This document shows, one piece after another, positions 7,404 through 15,974 of a stretch of DNA of 64,000 bases. Both the position numbers and the translations under genes were made by a program. Location of the stretch: contig OZ251446.1 of assembly GCA_965242495.1 (NCBI GenBank), positions 2,542,001 through 2,606,000 of the forward strand, given 5' to 3'. The first letter of the stretch is position 1, and each line of letters begins with the position of its first letter. Source of the DNA: CBDESN01 sp965242495. Its GTDB lineage: Bacteria > Pseudomonadota > Alphaproteobacteria > MPNO01. The notes under the pieces are model-generated. The model had not been told where the DNA came from, did not search any database, and was given only the letters and a program-made list of their open reading frames with translations.

Positions 7404-8582
7404 ATGCCGATCGTCAACCGGATCGCGGAGTTCCACGACGAGATGACCGCGTGGCGGCGCGCGCTCCACGCCCATCCCGAGACCGCGTTCGAGGAGTTCC
7501 GCACCGCCGACTTCGTCGCCGGCAAGCTCGCCGAGTTCGGCATCGAGGTCGATCGCGGGCTCGGCGGGACCGGGGTGGTCGGGACCCTGCGCGGGGCGCG
7601 CGGCGCCGGCCCCGCGATCGGGCTCCGGGCCGACATGGACGCCTTGTTCATCGCCGAGAAGAACGACTTCGCGCACCGGTCCACTCACGACGGCAAGATG
7701 CACGCCTGCGGCCATGACGGCCATACCGCGATGCTCCTGGGCGCGGCGCGCTATCTCGCCGAGACCCGCAATTTCGCCGGCTCGGTGCGCTTCATCTTCC
7801 AGCCGGCGGAGGAAAACGAAGGCGGCGCGCAGGTGATGATCGAGGACGGGCTGTTCGAGAAACTGCCGATGGAGGCCGTGTTCGGCATGCACAACATGCC
7901 GGGCATCGGGGTCGGCGAGATGGCGGTGCGCCCGGGGCCGATCATGGCCGCCTTCGACGTCTTCGAGGTGACGGTGACCGGACGCGGCAGCCACGCCGCG
8001 GCCCCGCATCAGGGCGCGGACGCCATCGTCGCCGCGGCCCAGATCGTCGCCGGCCTCCAGACCGTCGCCAGCCGCGTCGTGGACCCGCAGGATTCGGTCG
8101 TGGTCACCGTGACCCAGATCCACGGCGGCGACACCTGGAACGTCATCCCGGAGGACGTGACGCTGCGCGGCACGGTCCGCGCCTTCCGCCCGGAGGTGCA
8201 GGACCTGGCGGAAGCGGTGATCGGGCGCATCGCCCGGGGCGTCGCCGACGCCGCCGGGGTCGCCGCGACCGTCGAATACCGGCGCCGCTACCCGCCGACG
8301 ATCAACAGCGAGGCCGAAGCCGCGCTGACCGCGCGGGTGATGGGCGAACTCGTCGGCGAGGACAACGTATTCCTCGACAAGAACCCCAAGATGGCCTCCG
8401 AAGACTTCGCCTTCATGCTGAACGAGAAACCGGGCGCCTATGTCTGGATCGGCAACGGCCCCGCCGACGGGAATCGCCTGCTGCACAACCCGAACTACGA
8501 CTTCAACGACGACGTCCTGCCGCTGGGGGCGAGCTACTGGGCGCGGCTCGCCGAAACGCGGCTGGCCCCGGAGACGGCCTGA
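7404..8582 (+). CDS. M20 family amidohydrolase (hippurate hydrolase-like)
   Basis: 392 residues, a typical length for the M20D branch of metal-dependent amidohydrolases, which cleave N-acyl amino acids such as hippurate or indole-acetyl conjugates. Motifs in order: RRALHAHPE, GLRADMDAL, KMHACGHDGHTAM, FQPAEENEGGA and, near the C-terminus, MASEDFAFM. These contain the residues that bind the metal centre and the catalytic Glu. The ATG at 7404 (MPIVNRIAEF) fits family alignments better than the GTG at 7386. It stands alone between element B and a methyltransferase gene; the 18-bp gap to the latter may mean co-transcription, but no functional link is evident. Confidence 0.9.
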   Translation: MPIVNRIAEFHDEMTAWRRALHAHPETAFEEFRTADFVAGKLAEFGIEVDRGLGGTGVVGTLRGARGAGPAIGLRADMDALFIAEKNDFAHRSTHDGKMHACGHDGHTAMLLGAARYLAETRNFAGSVRFIFQPAEENEGGAQVMIEDGLFEKLPMEAVFGMHNMPGIGVGEMAVRPGPIMAAFDVFEVTVTGRGSHAAAPHQGADAIVAAAQIVAGLQTVASRVVDPQDSVVVTVTQIHGGDTWNVIPEDVTLRGTVRAFRPEVQDLAEAVIGRIARGVADAAGVAATVEYRRRYPPTINSEAEAALTARVMGELVGEDNVFLDKNPKMASEDFAFMLNEKPGAYVWIGNGPADGNRLLHNPNYDFNDDVLPLGASYWARLAETRLAPETA

Positions 8583-8600
8583 CCGGGCGCGGTCCGAGCG

Positions 8601-10217
8601 ATGCGCAATCGTCTCTACCGCGCCGACTGCAAGGCGGTCATCGACGACTTGGCGTCGGAAGGCGTCCGCGCGGATCTGGTCTATCTCGATCCGCCCTTCA
8701 ACTCCAACCGCACCTACTCGATGCTGTTCCGACAAAACGGCGTGACGGCTCGGCAGAAAGCCTATCACGATATGTGGGACTTCACGGACAGCACGCGCCA
8801 ACTCGTTCTCGATTTCCGCGCCGAACTGGAGCGGTGGGAGCTCGCCCAAGAGTTCAAGAGATTCATTCTGCTATGGGTAAACATGTTGGAGCAAAGCTCG
8901 TCGGACGAAAAGAAGCTGCTCAATTACCTCATGTACATGACGCAGCGCTTGGTGCTGCTCAAAAAGATCTTGAAGCCGACGGGTTCCATCTACATGCATT
9001 GCGATCCGACGGTAAGCCACTACGTCAAGGTGATTATGGACGGGATATTCGGGTTCGGGAACTTCCGCAACGAGGTCGTGTGGAAGCGAATGTCGTCCCA
9101 CAACGACGCCAAGCGGTGGGGCAAGGTGCACGACGTCTTGCTGTTCTACTCGATGTCGGATCGCTTTACCTGGACCGGCGAGGCGCGCGTTTCTTACGAC
9201 GACGCCTATATCGCCAAGAGCTATCGGCACAAGGATGAGCATGGGCGCTATATGACCTCCCCGCTCCAGGCGCGAAGCTTGTCCGGCGGCGGCTACGAGT
9301 ACGAATGGCGAGGCCGACCGGACATCTGGAAGTTTCCCAAACATCGACTCGACGAACTGGATGCGAACGGCGAAATCCATTGGCCTCGAAAGCCCGGCGG
9401 CGTCCCCCGTCGAAAAGTCTACCTTGACGAGGCAAGAGGCGCGCCGGTGCAGGACGTTATCACCGACATCGTGCGGAAGCGGGAGTCCACGGACTACCCG
9501 ACGAAGAAGCCGAACGACCTGCTCGGACGGGTCATCCGGTCGTCTACCCGCGAGGGCGATATCGTTCTCGATCCGTTTTGCGGTTGCGGCACCGCGATAG
9601 AGGCGGCGCGCCGTCTGAAGCGGCGCTGGATCGGAATAGACATAAGCGGTCCCGCCATAGACGAGATAGAAATCCGCCTCGGCCGGCATGGGCTACATCC
9701 GAAGACGCATTACGACCTTCTGGAAGGCAGCCCCGAGACGATGGCCGAGTACGACCGGCTCTCCGCCTACGAGAAGCAGGACTGGCTGATTCGGCGCATG
9801 CATGGCTTGCCGAACCCGAGAAAGTCGGGAGACCGCGGCGTGGATGGCGATATGGATATTCACCTTGGCGTCGACGAGAACGGGCGCGACCGGTGGGGGC
9901 GCGTCGTCTTCTCGGTGAAAACCGGCAAACAACGCAAGCCCGAGCATGTCCGCGAACTGATCGGCGTCATGAAGAGCGAAAAGGCGGATATCGGCGTCCT
10001 GATCCTGGACGTCGAACCGACGGAGAAGATGGAAGACGCGGCGCGAGCCGTGAAAACCCTTCGATACCAGCAGCGGGCCGACCTGCCGCCGAAGGAATAC
10101 GATCGGGTTCAGATACTCACCGCCTACGAGATCATCGAGGGGGCGAAGATAGATTGTCCACCCACGATGCAAATCGTGAAACGGTTCCGGGAAGCGCAGA
10201 TGGAGATGAAGGTATGA
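8601..10217 (+). CDS. Beta-class DNA methyltransferase fused to nuclease-like C-terminal domain
   Basis: 538 residues. Residues 1-370 form an N6-adenine or N4-cytosine DNA methyltransferase: DPPF at 30-33 (catalytic motif IV) comes before DPFCGCGT at 324-331 (SAM-binding motif I), the beta-class order. The C-terminal part holds GDRGVDGD (411-417) and, after about 20 residues, VVFSVKTGK (435-443), then an alternating hydrophobic region ending near the conserved PTEKM. This resembles an Mrr-like PD-(D/E)xK nuclease fold in which SxK stands in for ExK. Such fusions are known in phage and bacterial methylases. No separate restriction gene is adjacent. Its sequence is visibly less GC-rich than its neighbours, consistent with horizontal transfer. 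Activity of the tail is uncertain. Confidence 0.85.
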   Translation: MRNRLYRADCKAVIDDLASEGVRADLVYLDPPFNSNRTYSMLFRQNGVTARQKAYHDMWDFTDSTRQLVLDFRAELERWELAQEFKRFILLWVNMLEQSSSDEKKLLNYLMYMTQRLVLLKKILKPTGSIYMHCDPTVSHYVKVIMDGIFGFGNFRNEVVWKRMSSHNDAKRWGKVHDVLLFYSMSDRFTWTGEARVSYDDAYIAKSYRHKDEHGRYMTSPLQARSLSGGGYEYEWRGRPDIWKFPKHRLDELDANGEIHWPRKPGGVPRRKVYLDEARGAPVQDVITDIVRKRESTDYPTKKPNDLLGRVIRSSTREGDIVLDPFCGCGTAIEAARRLKRRWIGIDISGPAIDEIEIRLGRHGLHPKTHYDLLEGSPETMAEYDRLSAYEKQDWLIRRMHGLPNPRKSGDRGVDGDMDIHLGVDENGRDRWGRVVFSVKTGKQRKPEHVRELIGVMKSEKADIGVLILDVEPTEKMEDAARAVKTLRYQQRADLPPKEYDRVQILTAYEIIEGAKIDCPPTMQIVKRFREAQMEMKV

Positions 10218-10270
10218 GCGAAAACGCAAAGCGCCAGGAGATACCCGACGCTCGATCGTCGGGACCGTGA
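10214..10270 (+). other. Possible 18-codon ORF or gene remnant after the methyltransferase
   Basis: An ATG overlapping the methyltransferase stop (ATGA) opens MSENAKRQEIPDARSSGP and then stops. The overlap looks like the start of a coupled downstream gene that has been lost or truncated. It may equally be chance. The gap to the next gene (10271-10334) holds a short direct repeat, TACGTAATYCC, twice. Confidence 0.25.
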
Positions 10271-10334
10271 CTCTCCTACGTAATTCCTCTACGTAATCCC
10301 CATCGCTTTCACTCCTATGGACCAGGGAAACGGA

Positions 10335-11915
10335 ATGGCCGACAAGGACGGTTTCGCCGGCGTGACGATTCCGCGCTCGCCGGTCTACGGAACCAGGGGG
10401 ATGGTGGTTTCGGGGCACTCGCTCGCCTCGATCGCTGGCTACGGCGTGCTCGACCGCGGCGGCGCGGTGATCGACGCGGCGGTCGCGGCCTCGGCCGTCC
10501 TGTCGGTCGTGATCCCGCAGGCGACCTCGCTCGGCGGCGATGCGTTCTTCCTCTATCGCGACGCCGAAGCGGGGCGGACCGTGGGCCTCAACGCCACCGG
10601 ACCCGCCCCCGCCGGGGCGACGCCCGAGGTCTTCGCCGACGGCATGAAGCCGCGCGGCCCGCTGGCGGCGAGCGTTCCGGGCATGGTGCGGGGGCTGGAG
10701 CGCATCCATCGGCGTTACGGCCGGCTGCCCTGGGCCGGGCTGTTCGACGCCGCGATCGACGCCGCCGAGGCGCACCCCGCCTCGCGCATCCTGGCCAACG
10801 CCCTCGGCCTCTATCGCGCCGAGGTCGAAGCCGATCCCGGCCTCCGGGCGACCTACCTGCCCGACGGCGCGCCGGTCCGCGCCGGCGACGTCCTGCGCCA
10901 GCCGGCCCTGGCCCAGTCGCTCCGCGCCATCGCGCAAGACGGCGCCGCCGCCTTCTACGAGGGCGCGATCGCGCGTTCGTTGGGCGATTACGCGACCGCG
11001 CGCGGGGGGCTGTTGAGCGCCGGCGACTTCGACGGCTACGAACCCGAATGGGTCGAGCCGCTCACCGCCGACTACCGCGGCCGGACCGTCGCCGTCATGC
11101 CGCCCAACTCCTACGGCATCCTGATGCTGATGCAGCTCAACGGGCTGGGCGGCGTGGACCCGGCCGACCTGGCGGCGGACGATGCGCAGCGCCTGGCCCG
11201 CCTCATCCGCGCCATGCAGGCGGCCTTCGCCGAGGGCCAGCGGCACGTCGCCGATCCGCGGACCTATCGGGCGCCGATCGACGAGCTGCTGGGACCCGCC
11301 GTCGCGGCGCGGCTGCGGGCCGCGGTGGCGAACGGCGCGCCGGGGCGCGCCGGCGGCGGCCGCGGCGGCACCTCCTGCATCGTCGTCGCCGACGCCGCCG
11401 GCAACGGGCTGTCGCTGGTGCAGAGCGTATTCCATCAGTTCGGCTGCGCCGTCCTCGACCCGGGTTCGGGCATCCTCCTCAACAACCGGATGATGGGCTT
11501 CGCCAACGACCCGTCGCTCCCCAACGCGGTCGCGCCGGGCAAACGGCCGTCGCATACCCTCAACCCGGTGCTGGCGCTCGACGACGACAGGCTGCGCTAT
11601 CTGCTGGCGACGCCGGGCGGCCCGAGCCAGACCATGACCAACGTCCAGCTGCTGACCAATCTGGTGGACCGCGGGATGGAGCTCACCGCGGCGATCGACG
11701 CGCCCCGCTGGAGCGTCGATCTCGACGGCGGCCTGCTGCTCGAGGCGGGCTTCGACGCCGACGTCGGCGCGCGGCTCGCCGCCCTTGGCTTCGACGTCGC
11801 CTCCGCCGCCGGAGCGCTGTTCTTCGGCTCGATGAAGGCCATCGAAGTCCTGCCCAACGGCGTCCTCTGCGGCGCCGCCGACACCCGGCGCGAAGCCTCC
11901 GCGGTCGGCGCCTGA
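10335..11915 (+). CDS. Gamma-glutamyltransferase family protein
   Basis: 526 residues, the normal length for this Ntn-hydrolase family, which self-cleaves to expose a Thr nucleophile and then hydrolyses or transfers gamma-glutamyl groups. The predicted nucleophile is Thr346 in GRGGTSCIVVADAAG; the N-terminal half shows GGNAVDAA-like GGAVIDAAVAAS and SLGGDAFFLY. The C-terminal part has NNRMMGF and PSHTLNPVL. No clear signal peptide is present, so periplasmic location, usual for E. coli Ggt, is not supported. The ATG at 10335 has an AGGGA site nearby; 10317 is an alternative. It is the first gene of a four-gene overlapping operon. Confidence 0.87.
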   Translation: MADKDGFAGVTIPRSPVYGTRGMVVSGHSLASIAGYGVLDRGGAVIDAAVAASAVLSVVIPQATSLGGDAFFLYRDAEAGRTVGLNATGPAPAGATPEVFADGMKPRGPLAASVPGMVRGLERIHRRYGRLPWAGLFDAAIDAAEAHPASRILANALGLYRAEVEADPGLRATYLPDGAPVRAGDVLRQPALAQSLRAIAQDGAAAFYEGAIARSLGDYATARGGLLSAGDFDGYEPEWVEPLTADYRGRTVAVMPPNSYGILMLMQLNGLGGVDPADLAADDAQRLARLIRAMQAAFAEGQRHVADPRTYRAPIDELLGPAVAARLRAAVANGAPGRAGGGRGGTSCIVVADAAGNGLSLVQSVFHQFGCAVLDPGSGILLNNRMMGFANDPSLPNAVAPGKRPSHTLNPVLALDDDRLRYLLATPGGPSQTMTNVQLLTNLVDRGMELTAAIDAPRWSVDLDGGLLLEAGFDADVGARLAALGFDVASAAGALFFGSMKAIEVLPNGVLCGAADTRREASAVGA

Positions 11916-13597
11916 TGGCCGGAGTCGCCGACCTGATCGTCACCCGCGGCCGCGTCCTCACCGTCGATCGTCCCTTCTCGATCGCCGGCGCGGTCGCCGT
12001 AAAGGGAAACCGCATCCTCGCCGTCGGCGCGCCCGACGAGATCGCCGCGCTGGCGGACGAATCGACCCGCATCGTCGACGCCCGCGGGCGGGCGGTGATT
12101 CCGGGGCTGATCGACGGTCACGCCCATATGGACCGCGAGGGCCTCAAGTCGGTCCTGCCCTCGCTCGCCGGATGCCGGTCGATCGACGACGTCCTTCAGC
12201 GGATCGAGGCGCTGGCGCGGGACGCCGCGCCGGGCGCATGGATCGTGACGATGCCGATCGGCGAACCGCCCTATTACTTCGACCCGGCGCGCGGGCTGCG
12301 CGAAGGCCGCTACCCGACGCGCTGGGAGCTCGACCGGGCGGCGCCCGACAACCCGGTCTACATCCGCCCGATCTGGGGCTACTGGCGGCACGCGCAGCCG
12401 CTCGACTCGGTGGTCAACAGCCGGGCGCTCGCCGCCGCGGGGATCGACCGCGACTTCGTCCCGCCCAGCCCGGAGATCGAGTTCGAACGGGACGCGGAGA
12501 CGGGCGAGATCAACGGCGTCGTCCATGAATGGACCTACATGCCGATCGTCGAACTCAGCCTGTTGCGCATGAGTCCGGGGTTCAGCCCCGCGCAGCGCGC
12601 GGCGGGGCTGGAGCGGGCGATGGCGATCTACAACCGCACCGGCACGACCAGCGTCTTCGAGGAGCACGGCGCCGCCCAGGAGCTGATCCGCGCCTATCAG
12701 ACGGTCCGCGACGCCGGCAAGGCCAGCGTCCGCGCCAACCTGGTCTTCAGCCCCGCCTGGGACGGCGCCGAAGCCGCTTACGGCCCGATGCTGGCGCGTT
12801 GGGCCGGTTGGCTCGGCGGCCGCGGCCTTGGCGACTCGTGGCTGCGGGTCGCCGGCGTCTACACCGAGTTCGGACCGACGGTCGAGAGCCGGCTGCGCGC
12901 GCGGGCGTCGCCCTATACCGGCTGGGCCGGCTTCAATCCCGATCACGGCGTGCCGCGCGCGCGCATGAAGGAGTTTCTGATCGAGGCGGCGCGCAACGGC
13001 ATCCGCGTCGCCACGCTGTCGATGGAGTTTCTCGACCTCTACGAAGAGGTCGACCGCGCGGTCCCGATCGGCGACATGCGCTGGATCGTGGGCCACCTCA
13101 ACACGGTCACCGAGGACCAAGCGCGGCGGCTGGCCCGCCTCGGAGTGGCGACGACGACCCACACCAACCGCTACGTCTACAAGCAGGCGCACGCGACGCG
13201 GGACGAGATCGGGGCGGATCGGGAGGACGACATCGTCCCCCTCGCGCGCCTGCGCGGGGCCGGCGTTCATGTCGGCCTCGCCACCGACAACGTGCCCACC
13301 TCGCTGTTCTATCCGATCTGGCAGGCGGTGGCGCGCCCCGACCTCCACGGGCGCGGGCCGGTCGGCGCGGCGCAGCGGCTGTCGCGGCGAGACGCGCTCA
13401 GATGCGCCACCGTCGAGGGCGCTTGGCTCACCTTCGAGGAGAACGAGAAGGGGTCGATCGAAGCCGGCAAGCTGGCCGATCTGGCGGTCCTCTCGGACGA
13501 TCCGCTCGCCTGCGACGAAGACCGGCTGAAGGACATCGCGGCCGACGTGACGATCGTGGACGGCCGCATCGTCCACCTCCGGGAAGGCGCGGCGTGA
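11915..13597 (+). CDS. Amidohydrolase family 3 protein (YtcJ-like)
   Basis: 560 residues, starting at an ATG that overlaps the preceding stop (TGATG). It has the amidohydrolase superfamily pattern: a short beta sandwich start (ADLIVTRGRVLTVD), then PGLIDGHAHMD with the HxH metal ligands, later WIVGHLNTV, and a closing LATDNVPTS with the metal-binding Asp, followed by EGSIEAGKLADLAVL-type C-terminal strands. Members hydrolyse amides, formamides or related bonds; the exact substrate is unknown. Tight coupling to a gamma-glutamyltransferase before and a D-threonine-aldolase-like enzyme after suggests a pathway acting on amino-acid derivatives. Confidence 0.85.
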   Translation: MAGVADLIVTRGRVLTVDRPFSIAGAVAVKGNRILAVGAPDEIAALADESTRIVDARGRAVIPGLIDGHAHMDREGLKSVLPSLAGCRSIDDVLQRIEALARDAAPGAWIVTMPIGEPPYYFDPARGLREGRYPTRWELDRAAPDNPVYIRPIWGYWRHAQPLDSVVNSRALAAAGIDRDFVPPSPEIEFERDAETGEINGVVHEWTYMPIVELSLLRMSPGFSPAQRAAGLERAMAIYNRTGTTSVFEEHGAAQELIRAYQTVRDAGKASVRANLVFSPAWDGAEAAYGPMLARWAGWLGGRGLGDSWLRVAGVYTEFGPTVESRLRARASPYTGWAGFNPDHGVPRARMKEFLIEAARNGIRVATLSMEFLDLYEEVDRAVPIGDMRWIVGHLNTVTEDQARRLARLGVATTTHTNRYVYKQAHATRDEIGADREDDIVPLARLRGAGVHVGLATDNVPTSLFYPIWQAVARPDLHGRGPVGAAQRLSRRDALRCATVEGAWLTFEENEKGSIEAGKLADLAVLSDDPLACDEDRLKDIAADVTIVDGRIVHLREGAA

Positions 13598-14709
13598 GCG
13601 CGGCGTCGGCCGCGGCCATGCCGGTCGCCGAGCTCGACACGCCGGTCCTGCTGGTCGACGCCGCCTCCCTCGAACGCAACATCGCCCGCATGAGCGCGCT
13701 TGCGTCCGACGCCGGCGTCGCCTGCCGGCCGCACGGCAAGGCGCACAAGTCGCCGGTCATCGCCCGGATGCAGATCGACGCCGGCGCCGTCGGGATCTGC
13801 TGCGCCAAGCTGGGCGAGGCCGAGGTCATGGCGGCCGCCGGGACGCCCGACATCCTCATCACCACCGCAGTGATCGGCCGGTCGAAGATCGCGCGGCTGA
13901 TGCAGGTGGCCCGGCAGGCGAAGACCGCGGTCGTCGCCGACGACGCCGGCAACGTCGCCGATCTCGCCGCCGCGGCGCAGACCGCCGGGCTGCGGCTCGA
14001 CGTCGTGGTCGAGGTCGATGTCGGCCAGGGCCGCTGCGGCGCGCCGCCGGGGGAAGCGGCGGCCGGAGTCGCGGCCGCGGTCGCCCGGTCGCGCTGGCTG
14101 CGTCTGCGCGGGCTCCAGGGCTATCACGGCTCGATCCAGATGACCGGCGGCTTCGCCGAGCGCGAGGCGGGCGCGCGGCGGGCCCTCGACAGGCTGCTCG
14201 ACACCGCGCGGCTGATCCGGGCGCAAGGCGACGAGGTCGAACTGCTCACCGGCGGCGGCACCGGCACGTCGGCCATCGACGCCGCCCTGGGCGGGCTCAC
14301 CGAGTTGCAGCCGGGAAGCTACATCTTCATGGACAGCAACTACGACGCGATCGAATGGCGGGGCGGGGCCGCCCAGCCGTTCGAACGCTCGCTGACCGTG
14401 CTCGGCTCGGTCATCAGCCGGCCGGCGGGCGACCGCGCCATCGTCGATGTCGGCATGAAGGCGGCGAGTTCCGACGGCGGCGCGCTCGCGCCGGTCGATC
14501 TGCCCGCGGCGAGGTTCCGCTTCGCGGGCGACGAGCATGGCGAGATCTCCTTCGCCGACGGGGCCTGCCCGCTCGCGCTCGGCGACAAGGTCGCCTTCTA
14601 CCCGAGCCATTGCGACACCACGGTCAACCTGCACGACCGCTTCGTCGTCGTCCGCGAGGGCGCCGTCGAGGACGTGTGGGAGATCGCGGCGCGCGGGCGG
14701 TCGCAATGA
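13594..14709 (+). CDS. PLP-dependent DSD1/D-threonine aldolase-like enzyme
   Basis: 371 residues from a GTG overlapping the previous stop (GTGA); an ATG eight codons in (13618) is an alternative. The fold-type III alanine-racemase barrel is indicated by ELDTPVLLVD near the start and RPHGKAHKSP, which contains the lysine expected to hold PLP. The C-terminal half has SHCDTTVNLHD, matching the His/Cys pair that binds a divalent metal in D-threonine aldolase and D-serine dehydratase. The enzyme would cleave or deaminate a D-hydroxy-amino acid. It overlaps the M23 peptidase gene by 4 bp. Substrate not determinable from sequence. Confidence 0.85.
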   Translation: MSAASAAAMPVAELDTPVLLVDAASLERNIARMSALASDAGVACRPHGKAHKSPVIARMQIDAGAVGICCAKLGEAEVMAAAGTPDILITTAVIGRSKIARLMQVARQAKTAVVADDAGNVADLAAAAQTAGLRLDVVVEVDVGQGRCGAPPGEAAAGVAAAVARSRWLRLRGLQGYHGSIQMTGGFAEREAGARRALDRLLDTARLIRAQGDEVELLTGGGTGTSAIDAALGGLTELQPGSYIFMDSNYDAIEWRGGAAQPFERSLTVLGSVISRPAGDRAIVDVGMKAASSDGGALAPVDLPAARFRFAGDEHGEISFADGACPLALGDKVAFYPSHCDTTVNLHDRFVVVREGAVEDVWEIAARGRSQ

Positions 14710-15974
14710 CCCGGGGCGGCGGTCTCGCCCGCCTCCCGGCCGCGCTCGCCGCGGCTCTGCTCGCCGCGACGCCCCTCGTCGGCGGCGGCGCCGCCGCCTC
14801 TCCGCCCGCGGGCGGCGGCGGCGAAACCGCCGCGCTCCGGCCGCCGCCCGCGGCCGAGGCGCGCGTCCTGCGCACGGTGCGCCGGGGCGACACGCTGGGC
14901 GCGATCATGAAGCGCCTGGGCATTCCGGGCGGCGAGGCCCATGCGGCCAACGAGGCGTTGCGCGGCGTCTTCGACGTGCGGCGGCTCCGTCCCGGGCAAC
15001 GGTTGACGTTCGTCCATCGCCCCGAAGCCGGCGGCGGGGGCGGCGTCCTCCGCAGCGTCGAGATTGAGGCCAGCGCCGAGCGCAGCGTCGTGGTCGCGCG
15101 CCAAGCCGACGGCGAGTTCGCCGCCCGGACGACCGACAACCGCCTGGAGCGGCGGCTCGCCCGCGCCCGGGCGACGATCCGGTCGAGCCTCTACGAAGCC
15201 GGGCTGGCGGCGCGTCTGCCGCCGCGCATCCTGCACCGCCTGATCGGCATCTACAGCTGGGACGTGGACTTCCAGCGCGAGGTCCAGCCCGGCGATTCCT
15301 TCGACGTCGCGTTCGAGCGCCTGCATCGGGAAGACGGCGGCTTCGCCGGCGACGGCGAGATCGTCTCCTGCGCGCTCACGCTCGGCGGCCGGGAGCGCCG
15401 GCTCTACCGCTACGAGTTCGCCCCCGGGCGCTTCGACTATTTCGACCGGCGGGGCCGCAGCGCGCGCAAGCCGCTGATGCGGACGCCGATCGACGGCGGG
15501 CGGCTGACCTCCGCCTACGGCCGGCGCAGACACCCGGTGCTGGGCTACACGCATATCCATCGAGGCGTGGATTTCGGCGCGCCGCCCGGAACGCCCATCT
15601 ACGCCGCCGGCGACGGGCGCATCGTCCGCATGGGATGGAACGGCGCCTACGGCCGCTATCTGCGCATCCGCCACAACCCGCGCTACGACACCGCCTACGG
15701 CCATCTGCGCGCCTTCCGCCGCGGGCTGCGGCCGGGCGCGCGCGTCGAGCAGGGCCAGGTCATCGGCTATGTCGGCTCGACCGGACGGACGACCGGGCCG
15801 CATCTGCATTACGAGGTCTTCGTCGGCGGCCGGCGGGTCAACCCGTTGCGGGTCAAGCTGCCCTCCGGCCACGTCCTTCGCGGCGAAGCGCTGGCCGCGT
15901 TCGACGACCGGCGGCGGGAGATCGACCGCCGGGTCGCGGCGGCCCCCGCGACGATCGAGATCAGCCGTCGCTGA
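14706..15974 (+). CDS. M23 family metallopeptidase with N-terminal LysM-like domain
   Basis: 422 residues. An N-terminal hydrophobic signal (LPAALAAALLAATPLVGGG) is followed by a low-complexity Ala/Gly/Pro linker, a LysM-like or OapA-like region (VRRGDTLGAIMKRLGIPGG) and a second beta domain. The LytM/M23 zinc peptidase domain occupies about residues 265-385, with HRGVDFGAPPGTPIYA (HxxxD) and GPHLHYEVFVGG (HxH). It should be a periplasmic peptidoglycan endopeptidase, or a regulator of one. The ATG overlaps the previous stop (ATGA). Its position behind three cytoplasmic amino-acid enzymes is unexpected. Its 3' end overlaps the convergent HpaB-type gene by 14 bp. Confidence 0.9.
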   Translation: MTRGGGLARLPAALAAALLAATPLVGGGAAASPPAGGGGETAALRPPPAAEARVLRTVRRGDTLGAIMKRLGIPGGEAHAANEALRGVFDVRRLRPGQRLTFVHRPEAGGGGGVLRSVEIEASAERSVVVARQADGEFAARTTDNRLERRLARARATIRSSLYEAGLAARLPPRILHRLIGIYSWDVDFQREVQPGDSFDVAFERLHREDGGFAGDGEIVSCALTLGGRERRLYRYEFAPGRFDYFDRRGRSARKPLMRTPIDGGRLTSAYGRRRHPVLGYTHIHRGVDFGAPPGTPIYAAGDGRIVRMGWNGAYGRYLRIRHNPRYDTAYGHLRAFRRGLRPGARVEQGQVIGYVGSTGRTTGPHLHYEVFVGGRRVNPLRVKLPSGHVLRGEALAAFDDRRREIDRRVAAAPATIEISRR

